Positions 12,005-24,828 of a DNA stretch of 64,000 nt are shown piece by piece (positions within the stretch are counted from its first letter, which is position 1; each line of letters opens with the position of its first letter). The position numbers and the translations under genes were made by a program. A model generated the notes under the pieces. It searched no databases. It was not told where the DNA came from and saw only the letters and a program-made list of their open reading frames with translations. This stretch comes from Papio anubis (taxonomy: Eukaryota; Chordata; Mammalia; Primates; Cercopithecidae). The DNA lies in contig NC_044981.1 in assembly GCF_008728515.1 (NCBI RefSeq), positions 114,918,385 to 114,982,384 on the forward strand. Direction: 5' to 3'.

Positions 12005-12175
12005 GTATTTAGTATTTACTATGTCTCAGGAACTATTCTCATTTCTTCACAAATATTAGTTCATTTAATTACCGTAATAATATCTTCTTTTTATATATGT
12101 GATGTCTAAGACTCAGAGAGGTTAAGTAACTTACCTAAGGTCACACAGCTAGTAAATAGGCAGACAGCTCTATTG
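12005..12175 (-). mobile_element. MIR relic
   Basis: AGAGAGGTTAAGTAACTTAC and TAAGGTCACACAGCTAGTAA are the reverse MIR core. They are preceded by a diverged 3' end (CTCAGGAACTATTCTC). Confidence 0.9.
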
Positions 12176-12234
12176 AGAAACTAAGATTGAAAGAATATTA
12201 AATGTTCACTTGATCTAACCATTTTTTGCAGTCA

Positions 12235-12380
12235 GTGCTGTACAGCTGAAAAGGCACTAGACTTGGGTTTTGAGTCTGACTATTCCACATATGGACTACT
12301 CATGTGACTAGTTATGTGACTCTGAGCAGGGTACTAAGCCTCTGTTTTCTTGATATACAGTGAGTATTTAATAAACACTA
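12235..12380 (+). mobile_element. MIR relic
   Basis: ACTTGGGTTTTGAGTCTGAC, then GTTATGTGACTCTGAGCAGG and AAGCCTCTGTTTTCTTGATA follow the forward MIR order. It lies head-on to the MIR at 12,005. Confidence 0.7.
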
Positions 12381-15300
12381 AACATGAACCCCACCCAGAG
12401 AGCCATTTCAAGGGCTAACTGTGAAATCCCTTTTTATAAATTTCACCTTATAATAAACCACACCAGTTAAGAATGCAGTCGACAGACTCTATTAAGTCCC
12501 AAATCTTTGGGCAGTTTTTCTCCAGCATTCAGTCATGAAAATTACTTATGAATTAACAAACATTTACTAAGCGGGGACTCTGAGTCACAACTAAAATGCC
12601 TATTGTGAATTAATTGCAGGATGGGTTAACTGGATTAATTAAAGAGATCACAATTATCATCTGATAAAAATACATAAAACATTGTGTTAAAACAGTCGAG
12701 AGATGAAAAAGCAGATAATCAATATCAGTTAAAATTATGTGCATTTGCTTCAAATAAAATGATTGAACTCTAGAAGATATATTTCCTATTTAATATATTT
12801 AATACAAACAATTTATAGTATGCAAATAGTTGAGGAGTAGTTAAATCGACTGGATTTAAGTTAAACCATAACCCCAAATTCAGGTACAAACTTATTATTG
12901 ATCTTATTGAGCTTGGGTATTAGCATTCCCAGAACAATTATCTCTAATAAATTGAAGTATGTGCTCAGATTACTTTCATAAATTGATGGCCTGTCAAAAT
13001 AATGGAATATATGGTGTTCTTTTAAAATTCCCTTCAAATTTATACAGTAATACAACAACTTAAAGAACAGTCACCTTCTTCTACCTCCACATTTGAAGAT
13101 TTTTTTCAAATACACTTTCACATATAAAGAGAGCACCACACAGTGATAGCCTCTATGTACAACAAGTAAAATTAATCATTTATTATTTTTCTACTTGTAC
13201 TTTTTCTTTAGGAAAATAATAAATAAGAAGTTAATTCCTTCCTGAAGAGGGAAAATCATTTTTAGTTGCTCATTTGTCCTTTAAAAAACCCTGCAAAGGT
13301 GATCAAGGAGAAACCTCATTATCTTGATCTTCTGGAAGCCTCTGTTACATTCCAATGTCCAACTGTCCAACTTCATTAGTTCTTAACTGGATAGAGTACT
13401 GCCCCCATCAGCCCATGGAGAAAGGCAAACACCTCCTTCAGAGTCCACCTAATGCTTTCTCAGATAAATAAGCATGAAGAAAAGTCAAAGTCCATTCTAG
13501 CTCTAAAATAAGGAATGAAATGTTTTCCTGATATGATTTTTTTGTTTTCATCTGATAAAAATTTTACATATCATAGAAACTGCATGGTACGTATATCCTA
13601 CCAGGATGGTCCCAGGATAATTTTCTTAAAACATGCAGGTCACGTGAAGATTATTACTAGTTATTTCTGCAGTACAAGGCAAAGAATCATTTCAATTCAA
13701 CAATCAAACACCCAAAGTGACCCAGAGGCCCACAGCAGGCAACTTCCACTGCACACAAAGGAAAAAAAGCACTCACGCATACACACACACATACACACAC
13801 ATACACACACACACACGCTAGTGAACATGCTCAGGGCAAAAGACCACTTAGGCCAGACAAAACCAGCCCGCAACTGTTTTATAATACTATCACAATTTTG
13901 TTATTACATTTTTGCATATATAAAACTCATATTTTTTTAAAAGGACATTCATGACACAAACAGGCCACGGTCACTGACTAAAATAATTTCTTAGGTTTTA
14001 GATATTTCAACAATATTGTCAGTCTTTGCATGTTGAATATGGGTCGCAAACTAGAGATCGTGAAACTTTTTTATTTATTTCTTATATAAACACACAGAGG
14101 GGAAACAGACATGGGTGGGACCTAGTTTTGAGGTGCCTAATATGAACACTTCTAAACCTCTTCAAAGAAATGGCAGCATTATGAGTTTTGAAAATGTGAA
14201 AGAAAAGAGCAGAGAAGGAAGGCCCCATGCACACATACCCAAAGAAGAATTGTGTTTCATGGTAACACACTACCCTCAAGTTCAGACCACACTCCACCTG
14301 TTTTTCCATATATGCAAGGTTCTTCACCACTTTCCCTTCTGTAGGGTTGTGATCAGAAGCCCTGTACTGTTCCTACCCTTGGAAATGGTGCACGGGATAC
14401 CTGCCAACAACACATATGAGCTTCATCATGGACAGAAAACACACTCGTCATTCAAAACCAACATTCACAGGAAAGCACCATTTCTGTTTGCCTTTTTATG
14501 TTAATCCTCATGCAATGTATTTTGAAAACAGATACACTTCAACAGTTCAGAATACGCTAGTACTAATAAAACCAACATGTTACATGCTGAAGTAATTGCT
14601 CAATTGAGTAAAACCCTTAGACCCCCAGCAAACAAATGTGAAATTCAAGAAAATTTTGAATGATTAGTCAAAGAGCCCCAGGGCAACAAAGAACCCTGGG
14701 AGAGGGTGGCTGGTCCAAGGGTCATTGTATGTCCAAGGCGTCAGGGACTTGGCACGGTCCGGAGACTCCCAGCAAAGAAAATCGTCTCCCCTGGGGAGCT
14801 CATTCTTGGGTTTCTCAAACCCCTGGTTTGAAAAGCAAGGTTTCATCTCTTTACCTCTAGTAGATCTAATATCCATATGTCTTACTGTAAAGCCAGGACT
14901 TTGACTTGCCTTTCAAGAAGTATCTGAGACACAATACCAGAGACGCCATTCCACGGTGAATACTTGAATGTATACCTCAAGAAAAACGTCTCTTGTTTTT
15001 AAAATTAAACAGCACATTTAACACAGTCAATTTTGAAACCCAGCCTGTGCATTAAGGTCATGTCAGATTTCTCCTAGTAATGCCAACTGCTTTGGCAGTT
15101 AACTAGGACACAACAACACAGAGGATTGGTCAGAAGTTAAGGAAGCCTCATGTGTATGTTTAGCCTTGATGCTAAAAATTCCCATATAGACAGGAAGGGT
15201 CACACAGTACATTATGTGATTCATTTGATCTTGTTTACTTATTTATATATTCATATTTCTTTTATTTAAAAAATTCAACTAGGTGTTTAGGGAAAAAGGA

Positions 15301-15889
15301 GCATTTTAAGAATGGCCTAGTTTTTCTTGCTTTCATTTGTACATCTGATAATACATTCTGAAGCAAGAGTTGAATTCCAGAAAGGTGAAGGAATAGTATG
15401 GCAAGGTTAGGCCTGTGTGATCTGTGATCCAAAAATGTCAGCCCATTGTGCCACAAAGAGGGAGTGGAGGCACACGTCTTCACTGAAAGGAAGTTCTGTT
15501 TTAGCTAAAATGAAGCATCTGTTCACATTGGAATCCTATGCGTAGGTAACTTGTAGTGAAATTCAGGTTTAAGATAAAGAAAGAAATGTAGTGGGAAATC
15601 AATTCAAACACAGCCGAAAGCTCATCTGGCCTAGTGTTATCTTCAGAAAGGCACTTTTATATTTCATAGGAACGTTTTTCAAAATACTCATGTGTAGCTC
15701 TCACCTCTAGATATCTGAGCAGTAGAGAACCATCCCATTGTTTCTGATGCATATCTCGGGGTAGCTTACTTATTTTAAAGAGGCAGCATTGCATGACAAA
15801 GGAAAAGTTTAAAATGAAGCAAGTCATAATGTAATAAATCTGAATAATATAATAATGGATAATGTGAATAATTTAAAATAGTATAAATT
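12381..15889. other. Unique AT-rich DNA, no gene seen
   Basis: The frames at 13,515-13,940 (141 codons) and 14,115-14,504 (129 codons) have no domain, signal peptide or splice context that I recognise. The first crosses a CA microsatellite. The patch near 12,600-12,660 (GGATTAATTAAAGAG) is AT-rich and resembles conserved noncoding DNA, but this cannot be tested here. Confidence 0.5.
13772..13818 (+). repeat. CA microsatellite
   Basis: ACACACACACATACACACAC-type repeat with T interruptions, ending in CACGC. Confidence 0.9.
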
Positions 15890-16212
15890 GGTCAGGTGTG
15901 ATGGCTCATGCCTGTAATCCCAGCACTTTGGGAGGCTGAGACAGGCAGATCACGAGGTCAGGAGTTAGAGATCAGCCTGGTCAACATGGTGAAACTCCGT
16001 CTCTACTAAAAATACAAAAATTGGCCAGGCATGGTGGCATGAGCCTGTAGTCTCAGCTATTTGGGAGGCTGAGACAGGAGAATTGCTTGAACCTGGGAGG
16101 CAGAGGTTGCAGTGAACTGATATTGTGCCACTGCACTCCAGCCTGGGTGACAGAGAAAGACTCCATCTCAGAAAAATAAAATAAAATAAAAAATAAAAAT
16201 AAAATAAAAAAG
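15890..16212 (+). mobile_element. Alu, full length
   Basis: Starts GGTCAGGTGTGATGGCTCAT and ends in an (AAAAT)n tail. The words AGTATAAATT before and AGTATACATA after may be a diverged target-site duplication. Confidence 0.96.
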
Positions 16213-16390
16213 TATACATAATTTAAAATAATGTATTTAATTAATGTGAATAACTAATATAAATAACTGCCTATTCAAAAATGACTCTGCATCTATTTGA
16301 CTAGTAAATCACCAATTTTCTCTTTTTCCAGAAAAAAGAGTGACAGTACTAAAAATCTCTGCCCATTGATCTAAAAAATTGGTACTATTT

Positions 16391-16682
16391 TTGTTTTTGT
16401 TTTGAGACAGGGTCTCACTCTGTGACCCAGGCTGGAGTGCAGTGGTGAGATCTCTGATCATTGCAGCCTTGAACTCCTGGCTTAGGCAATCTTCCCACCT
16501 CAGCTTCCCAAGTAGCTGGGACTACAGGCGCCACTATGCCTGGCTAATTTTGTTTTTATTTTTGGTAGAAATGAAGTCTCACTATGTTACCCGGCTGATC
16601 TCAAACTCCTGGGCTCAAATGATCCTCCTGCCTGGGCCTCCCAAGGTGCTAGGATTACAGGTGTGAGCCACTGTGCTTGGCC
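16391..16682 (-). mobile_element. Alu (AluJ-like), full length
   Basis: Reverse Alu flanked by a 17-bp duplication (16,374-16,390 and 16,683-16,699) with one mismatch. Older-type differences include CTTGAACTCCTGGCTTAGGC and GCCTGGGCCTCCCAAGGTGC. It faces the plus-strand Alu at 15,890 across about 178 bp. Confidence 0.97.
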
Positions 16683-16699
16683 AAAAATTGATACTATTT

Positions 16700-17529
16700 A
16701 TAGTGTATTAAGTCAGTTTCTATTCAAATATTCTTTGGCAAAAAATAAAACTAGGATCCAGGGCTTTAGTAGCGCAGAGCCACTCAAGTTTTGGATTCAT
16801 GCATGTTTGACTAGGTTCAAGGAAAACAGAACCAGAAACACTGCCCTGCTCTGTCTGAAGGGAAACCTGCCTTGATTACTGTGATGCTTTTTCCTAAACA
16901 CCATCCTAAACAGGCAGAGCTTTTAAATGGTCAGGTGATCTCCCGAGGAAACCATTGATGAAACCACCGAGGATCTCAGTTTGCCCCTCCGGGTTTTCTC
17001 ACGGGCTCCAGGCTGACTTTGTAAGTCTCTTAAACCGGCAGGTGGCCCACAGGATGAGGCCTGCTCGTGGGCGGGGGTGTGTGGTGTGCTTTTCAAAATA
17101 TGTCAAGGAAAAGGTTTTGAATTATTTCCCAGAAATTCAAAATCAAGAGACTTCACATATAAATATCCAGATTAATGGCTTCTCTTTAAAACTTGGAAGT
17201 TGTACCAACTGTGGGCAGTCAGCCACAGTCAGGGGTGGCCGGACAGGTCTCTGTGCTCAGTTTATGGTTTTTCATCCCAGGCATTACCTTGTTTGAGCCT
17301 TGTGAACTCTTAGTCTGTAAAACTTGCAGATAGACATCTGGGTGCATTTTTCAGGCCCCTATGTCAATTACTCCACCCTCTGCTATGAAAATATTCAAAA
17401 CTACAATCACTAATTTATATAAAATATTTAGAATAACAAGCTCATAATGAAGCCAAGTATTCCAGCCTCAACATGCATTTGAAAACATTTTTCTCCTTTC
17501 TTGCTTTCAACCTTGAAACATACTTTGAA
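16700..17529. other. Unrecognised DNA, no gene supported
   Basis: The 113-codon frame at 16,955-17,296 contains CTNCGQSATVRGG, but no family is recognised and no splice context is clear. The text from about 17,160 (TAAATATCCAGATTAATGGC) to 17,340 may be an old repeat. Confidence 0.4.
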
Positions 17530-17996
17530 ACTCTTAATTTCTCCCTTTCACACCAGGAACTTCTGCGCACAGTGCTTGCTTATCTAATTATGTGCTTGCT
17601 TAGAAATTCCAGAGACCAATTTTGAAGCGAAACAGGTAAAGAGACCAAGCTGCAGAATCCACCCACTTAGGAGGAGTATGAATAGTTAGCCCACCACTAT
17701 CCAGCCCCAGTCAGGATGACACCAACCCAACAGGCAATTGCTCAAGATAAACATTGGAACTAGACATGCAGACCTGCGCCTTCCTGCACCACTACCATAT
17801 ATTTCCCATACCTTCTCCTGCCAAAATCCCTTCACTCATCCCAAAAGGCAGAGATGGTTTCTTTGAGGCAGAAGCCCGACCATCTCCCATCTGCTGGCAT
17901 TTGATCAATAAAGTTGCCTTCCTTTCCTTTCATCATGCCTTGCTTCTCGTGTTTTCGGTCTCTGAGTGGTGAGCAGCTGAACTGTAGCTGGTTACA
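17530..17996 (+). mobile_element. Probable solitary endogenous LTR
   Basis: The 3' part has LTR-like organisation: a poly-A signal AATAAA (17,907-17,912), a pyrimidine-rich stretch, GGTCTCTGAGTGGTGAGCAG, and an end at ...GGTTACA with the CA typical of LTR ends. The left edge is uncertain and no target-site duplication was found. The family is not named, and no proviral interior follows. Confidence 0.5.
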
Positions 17997-19679
17997 ATAA
18001 TAAAATCTCAAAAGATCTTAGCTATTATTATTTTGATCATATCATAACCCCTCTCTCTTTATCCTCCTTAACATACACATTCCTTTCTGTATGTTTTTCT
18101 TTTTTCTCTTCTGGAGACTAGATTAGGAAATAACCAATGTCCTGGCTTGTTCAGAGAACGTAAGTATACACATTTATATACACTGTAAGACTGAAATTTG
18201 AAAGGTGTGCATGTGTATGTAATATATATATAAAAAACATAGGAGAGGCTGGCTGGGAGACTTGGGATGTTTAATACTCCATTCTATTCCAGCCCAGGGG
18301 CAAAACAAGCCCTGAATCTTTGTTTCCTTTCCAAGCCTATCCTTTGTGGTACTTTAAACATCTTTTCCAGGATTACTCTTATTTTAAAACTTCAGCTCTA
18401 AGGACATGCACTGAAACAAATAACTTAAATGGATCACTATCCCAAAAGGAAGACATGCTTTTTATTTGGATGTGCCATCATACAAACATTGCCTTCAGTA
18501 TTCTGGCAAAACAACACACAATGGAGGCAAAATAATGTGTCCAAAGAAATGTCAATACATCTTCTTATAGTCATCCTGCAATAGCGTGGGATTGAGATGA
18601 TTAAATTCAAAGCTCCAATAAACAGCACGCAAATTACTTCTTGAAGGGAGCGGCATAATAATACCTGGAGCGTAAAAAGAGGAAATGAAGTTTAATTAAG
18701 TGTTGCCCAGTGAAATCATACTGAAAAAGCACAGTGAAGGGGGAACTGAAAACTCACCCTTCCCGAGGATGGGAGGGACATGCTGTCAAGTATAAAAGAC
18801 CTTGATTAAAAAAATACATTACTATATATGTATGTATAGTATAACACATATGTAACATATAATACACTATAATGTATATAATATACATACATTGCAAAGT
18901 TAACCCAATCCTAAATCAATCTCCTCATTTTCAGTTGTACTGAAATGCTGATTTATCTTTGTTTTTTAATAACACTACTATATTCATAAAGAAGTCAAAG
19001 CCCAAATAAGACTGGTCATTCTGTAGTTAACATGAATAAATATAAATACCTTCAAACACATCTTGTATTTATCTGTTAGCAATATAAAATCAAAGTTTAA
19101 GAATAGGCCCCAGATTAAAATTTGCATCTTCAAGGGATATCATGGCCCCTTGAAGAATGAAAACTAAGTCATAGAAGAGAAATTCAGTTTTGAGACTAAA
19201 TGCTAAGACACATGCTTAAAGATTCGTTTTTGCATATAACATACTTAGGTTTTCCTTGGTCAAAATACGACAATTGCAGCCTCTCTGAAATGCCCTTGTG
19301 AGCTATCATCCCCAATGCCCAAGCCCATCAGAACATGCTCTCAAGAAAGTCTACGTAAATAGTTGGTACATGAATATAGTAATCTCTTGCTTCCCTGTGC
19401 CCATCTAAGTCCATATGTTCACTCTCCTGAGTTACACTGCATTTAGTAGCTATTCAATGAATGTGGGCTGTGTAAATAATCTGTATAAGTTATATATAAT
19501 TGTACAAATTATCATTATGGAAAGCAAGACTTTTCTCGATTTATGATTTTTCAAACATTACATATCAAACTAAGGAGAAAGCTTTAGATAGTATTTTAAA
19601 GAAAAGAAAGGATGTAAAATGGCTATCATTTCTTGAGAACTTATTATTGTTACACTAATAATTACAGCGAACGCTTCAC
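17997..19679. other. Unique AT-rich DNA, no gene seen
   Basis: An AT-rich low-complexity run of TATGTATG and TATAATG words lies at about 18,820-18,895. The patch around 18,590-18,720 (CAGCACGCAAATTACTTC, TGAAGTTTAATTAAGTGTTG) is not repetitive and could be constrained. No exon is seen. Confidence 0.5.
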
Positions 19680-19910
19680 ACGTAACACATACTATGTGCC
19701 AGGCATTGTTCTTTGCACCTTACATTATCAACTCATTTAGTCTGTGCAACAACACTGAATGAGATTGATAATACTACTATCTTTGCTTCACTGATGAGGA
19801 AACAGAGACACACAAACGTTGCATAACCTGCCTGATGTCACACTGCTAGCAGGCAGCACAGCCTAGATTTGGAGACAGCCAATCTGGCTCCAGTCTCTTA
19901 ACTGTGCCAA
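19680..19910 (-). mobile_element. MIR relic
   Basis: ACTATGTGCCAGGCATTGTT, CTGATGAGGAAACAGAGACA and CTGATGTCACACTGCTAGCA are the reverse MIR 3' end and core. Confidence 0.88.
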
Positions 19911-19914
19911 GTAT

Positions 19915-20110
19915 TATGGTAGGATCTTAATACCTATGATCTCATTAATCATCACAGCTACCCACCTAGACATAAAATATTAGTCACATTTTACAGATGA
20001 GAAAAGAGCCTTTAAAATGATGCTCAAGGTTGCACTGCTAAGGAGCAGGTTTTGAAGCTAGGATTTGAAGCCAAACCTGTCTAAATCCAGAGCTGACACA
20101 CTTTCCACTT
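19915..20110 (-). mobile_element. MIR relic, tandem neighbour
   Basis: A second reverse MIR follows directly: TTTTACAGATGAGAAAAGAG, GGTTGCACTGCTAAGGAGCA, then TTTGAAGCCAAACCTGTC. The two copies lie head to tail. Confidence 0.8.
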
Positions 20111-21217
20111 AATTGTAGTACTCCTTGAACATATGAAAACAGATAAGGAAGTTTCAAGCTTGAAAAATACATCAACTATCTGGTTTTTCTAGAAAATACA
20201 TTAAGTCTACAATGGTGACTCTGGATTTACAGATAACTGCCTGTCTTAAAATCCCAGTGAAACTTCCTCCTTGAATGGAAAAGAATAGACTGATGTAAAA
20301 AAAAAAAAAAAAAATGTAAAGTAGATGATACAATCTCTGAAACTTTAAAAACTTCATACTATTCCTTAAATTTTGATTAAATCAGAGATATATCAGTCAA
20401 TTACATTTAGCACATTTAGTTCCTATTCAGAAATCTCACCATCTCCACCCTTGATTACAGATCCTTTCTCTCTTTCTCTTGAAGCTGAGAGGTCACAGTT
20501 ACAATTCATTAGCAATACTTAAGGCTTTTAGATGAGTTCTCAGACTACTGTAGTTATATTACAGTGAGCAGTAACAGGAATCAGGCATCTCTTCACACAA
20601 AAAAAAGTCATTTCCGATAACAATCAAAGCCATAATAAAAAGCCCTTTTCTAACATCCTATGCCATTATAATAGCTGTCTTTGACAGCTGAATATCAAGT
20701 AATCAAAACAAATGTTAATTAGCACCCAGCATTTACCATTCATAGAGACAGGCCATCATCCATTAATTATCAGACCAATAACAGAGTATTGATCACAATT
20801 TGTCAACTTGGAAATAACTGAAATCGTGAAAGAAGAAGAGAATCTTTCCATAAACAATAGGCTTTCATTTCAGAAGCACTTAACCAGCTCTTCTATTATA
20901 TATTACTCCTCTCATCAATAAATGCTTTTCATATAATTGTCTCTCTCTTGATTGTGCTGGCTTTTTAAAACAAAAATTATGTGGTTTAGTGAGAAGATAT
21001 GAGGCACATATATCATTTTGGCAGCCAATATCAAGTCATGATGGAATTAAGAGTCAATACCTTGCAGAATTCATAAAATTAGCGCTTCTAGCCTAGGTGC
21101 CTTACCTTAAAACACCATTCGTTCACTTGCATTTCTCAACCATTTAAACAACATTGACTGAGTATCTATGTGTGCCTTCTAAATATGGATTTAATTATCC
21201 AGATATTTGATTTGTGT
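20111..21217. other. Repeat-poor DNA, candidate noncoding regulatory region
   Basis: About 1.1 kb with no transposon recognised. Sequence from 20,440 to 20,960 is rich in TAAT and ATTA words (GTTAATTAGC, CCATTAATTATC, AGTAATCAAAAC) and contains the palindrome at 20,673-20,689. This composition resembles conserved developmental enhancers. That is an inference; no conservation data are available here. Confidence 0.35.
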
Positions 21218-21227
21218 TCTAAATCTT

Positions 21228-21517
21228 TTTTTTTAGACAGAGTCTCACTCTGTCGCCCGGGCTAGAGCGTAGTGGTGCAATCTCGGCTCACTGCAAACTC
21301 CCCCTTCTGAGTTCACGTCATTCTCCTGGCTCAGCCTCCTGAGTAGCTGGGACTATAGGCACCCACCACCATGTCTGGCTTATTTTTCGTATTTTTAGTA
21401 GAGACGGGGTTTCACTGTGTTAGCCATGATAGTCTGGATCTCCTGACCTCGTGATCCGCCGGCCTCAGTCTCCCAAAGTGGTGGGATTACAGGCGTGAGC
21501 CACCGCACCCCACCTGG
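21228..21517 (-). mobile_element. Alu (AluY-like), full length
   Basis: Reverse Alu with the words GATCTCCTGACCTCGTGATC and CCGCCGGCCTC seen in AluY-type copies. Flanks TCTAAATCTT at 21,218-21,227 and 21,521-21,530 are a 10-bp target-site duplication. Confidence 0.96.
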
Positions 21518-21530
21518 GTCTCTAAATCTT

Positions 21531-24500
21531 AACAGTCAATGCAAAGATACATAAAGCAGACATCTTCACAGAAAGAGGCAAAAACACACTGTCCGCTTTG
21601 TCTTAGATCCCTGAGTCAATGTAAAGTCAGGTTTCAATCTAAAGAAAAAACAACAGGCTTTACAGGAATCGGAAACAGAGACCTTAAAATGTGATCCTTC
21701 CTCACTAATCATTTCTTCCGAAACCTTCATAATAATTTTACAAAGAAATGCAACACATAAAAACTAAAACCACTTAAGGGATGGAATTATGACCAAATCC
21801 ACTCTTACATAAATAAGCTATCATGATGCTTAACAGAGTTCTCCAATTATCCCAACATAAACATTTTATGTCATAAGGAAAAACTTATAGGGAAAAATAA
21901 CAAAGTTTTAGTTGTGACTAGGAGTTAAGATAAAATGGAAAGGCCTAATTTTTCCTTATTTCAGATCCTGTCCATTTTGGACAGAGAAAACAGGGCAGGA
22001 TTCGTTCCAATTTTGAGGAACTGAAAATTGACTCAACTCACACTTAACATTGTCCGAGGGAATGGCGCTTTTCCAGCTGCAGGCACAGGCCAAGTGTTTT
22101 AACTCTGCAAAAATCTCAGCGGCTCACCTTAACACTGGCTTTAAAACAGCTTTTCTGTGATAACCATATGTGCCCATTTTCTACCTGAAGAATTTCCATA
22201 ATTTTAAATCCCAGAAAAACATGAATCATAGTGGGGATTCAAATATAACATTTAGTATAGCAACTCTTGGATAAGGGAGGAGAGAATAAAGTAATTGAAA
22301 TGGTTATCAAAGTTCTACCTGGAGAATTGGATGGCTAAATGGATTACCCCTTGACTTTTCACCCCTGAGACTATAGTTGGATTCAAGTCCTGACTGCAGT
22401 GACTAAAAAATCATTCTGACCACTGATGTGAGAAAGGCCTGAAGTGAAATTAGAATGGTGGTCTCAGTCCAGTTGTTTCAGTGCCGTATTTCCAAATCCC
22501 CAAACCACAGCAAACCTGTACTCCCTGCAGAAAAAGCACACAAAACCCACACTTCCAGGAAAGAACAGGGTAAAAGAACCAAAAACTGCTATTAATAAAC
22601 TATAAATCAAACAAATACACTACCCAAGTAAAATCCTGCTACTAAACCAACATTACATTGGAAAAAAAAGAAACCTGGCTATTTAATCATTGGCATCCCT
22701 TCAAACTTGATGCTGTTCAATTATTGCTTTTGTTATGACCTACTTTATGCTAATCCAGGAAAAAGGTAAATTTGCTCAGGTATTTAAACAAAAATATTTT
22801 CATTTTCAAGTGAATTCAAGTATAAAAGAAATAAAAGCTAGAAATGTCAAAATGTAGGCAGCATGATAGACCTAACTAGGAATGAAATGGAATCAGTTGA
22901 CACCCAAAGAAATACACAAAAGCTTCCAGTGGTGCTCAGTCCCTTCTTAAATGAAGGAGTTAACAGACCTAGCATGTTTCAAGAAAAACAACCTGTTAAA
23001 TTACAATTTACAACCAGCTCTGTGTATCATTTAGAGTGAATAATTCATTTGTGCCTTAAATTTTTTCTCTGTGTCTGATTTAAAACACTGCTTCTAACAA
23101 CAGGTGCTTATCCCTGTAAATTACTCTTCTAATTCTGTTGGATAATGGCTGATTACAAGCACAGGAGAAGAGAAAGATGTTGGGGTGTTTATGTCAGAGC
23201 CAGCTATCCTTTAACAAGATTCCAAAAACAAATACCCTTGAAAAAATGGTATTACACCAGGGAAAACAAGACCCATGCCATCAAAAACAAATCTGAAACC
23301 CAGCCAAATAACATCATATTCATTTTTCATAGTAGATTACATGCATTGTTCCTGCCTCTTCATTTCTAGATGTATGAGCAGACCAAGCTCTCACCTTGAT
23401 ACAATTCTTGTGTTTCCCATAGACTTATGTAAGAATTTAAGCTTTATATAAAGTGACAGCAATTAAACCAATAACTCCTATTTTCTGCAGATGATATTAT
23501 TGGCTTTCCTATTTCAACTTCCATATTTGATTTAATTAAATTAGAGAATTATTAGGAAACCTCAAACAGTAAATCATAGCAGTAATATAAGAGAGAAATT
23601 GCAAAACTAGTTGGCATGCCCTGTATATGAGGAAGATTTTCAAGTATTGCTCCTTTCAAGACGCTTGATTAGGAGGCTATGATTGCAATCACTAATTCTT
23701 TTCTCAAGGGTCACGCAATTGTTCAGAAGGCCTAGAAATTGTAATTACAAAGCAAAAAGAGAGATGCTGCCTGGCTGGCTGATGGTCCTTTTTCTGAAAT
23801 CCAATCCTCTTTTAAAGTACACTACATTCCAGTAATTGCTTTTCATCAGTCCTCCATTTAATAGTAATATTTTACGATTTTGCATTTTCATTGAAAAATC
23901 CCATTAGTCCACAAATCATTTAGTTGTGTGAGTTTTCCAATCATCAAAAGTCTTGTTTTCTACTTCCAAACCTCAGAATTTTTACAATTTTAGAAATAGT
24001 GTAGTCAATCTGTTTCCTTGGCAGCCACATGTTTACTTATAAGTGCACAGGTCTTGCCTCTTAACATGCTGCTGACACAATTCCTCACCTTTGACAGACC
24101 TTTGCTCCACAAATACGGAAAGTGAATGAATGACAAGCCACTCTAAATTCTGTTGGTTGCTTTACTACTGGAGATAAAAAGTGATGACTACAATAATGGA
24201 AGGGAAGGAGGGAGGGAGGAGGTTGCATTCAGGATTTATTTATTTATTTTTTGTAGTGGCTAGAGGAGAAAAGAGAGGGTAAAGTGTTAACAGTAATTCT
24301 AAACAGATTATTCACTGGGAAACTAAATAATGGAGAGTTTAGGGAGACAGAGGGTACAGAGTACAGAGAATATACAATAAAAGAAATAGATTTTCAAAGG
24401 TTATGGCTGTGCATTGTTTTCCTCAGCTACTAAAAGAAAATTAGGTTAGTTTTTTCCATCACAGCAGCCCATGAGCATTCCTCTCTGAGTTAATAGGTTA

Positions 24501-24660
24501 TAATGAACCCAGAAGCATTTCTATACATATTAACCTTTCAAGAATTCCTCTGCATTCTATGTTCTTCTGACTGATGTATGTTTCAGGCCTGGATACGGGT
24601 TACGCTGTTATGCAGCAGCACTCACCGGTGACACTGTCATCATAAAAACATCACTTTAAA
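21531..24660. other. Long repeat-poor stretch, no gene seen
   Basis: About 3.1 kb without a recognised transposon, unusual for this window. It includes a perfect 12-bp palindrome TTGTAATTACAA (23,739-23,750) and an AT-rich block 23,800-23,960 (CAGTAATTGCTTTTCATCAG, CCACAAATCATTTAG). A G/A-rich run lies near 24,200-24,225. The 74-codon frame at 23,145 has no recognisable feature. Constraint is possible but untested. Confidence 0.4.
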
Positions 24661-24669
24661 CCTAGACTT

Positions 24670-24825
24670 AAAATGGGGCGATAGTGGAGCTTGGGCACTG
24701 GTGTGCAATGTCTGGGCTCAGACCTGGTTCCATTGCTTGTCAGCTGGATGATGGAGAACAAATCACTTATCCTTTCTTGTGTCTCAGTTTCTTCATCTAT
24801 AAAATGGGAATAATAATAACATCTC
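24670..24825 (+). mobile_element. MIR relic, 5' part, split by the L1
   Basis: GTCTGGGCTCAGACCTGGTT, then TGTGTCTCAGTTTCTTCATC and TATAAAATGGGAATAATAAT follow the forward MIR. It stops at the L1 insertion and resumes at about 31,018 with CCCTCATAAGGTGATGGTGA. Confidence 0.9.
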
Positions 24826-24828
24826 GAT

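Noticed and set aside
13515..13940. A 141-codon plus-strand frame
   Set aside because: It includes a CA microsatellite translated as HTHTHTH and has no recognisable domain or splice context.
14115..14504. A 129-codon plus-strand frame
   Set aside because: No family signature, signal peptide or membrane segment. The length is within chance for a window of this size.
16955..17296. A 113-codon frame with CTNCGQ
   Set aside because: A single CxxC word is not enough for a zinc finger, and no partner cysteines or exon borders are seen.
17530..17996. A processed pseudogene ending in a poly-A signal
   Set aside because: No A tail follows the AATAAA and no coding similarity is seen. The end CA and general layout fit an LTR better.
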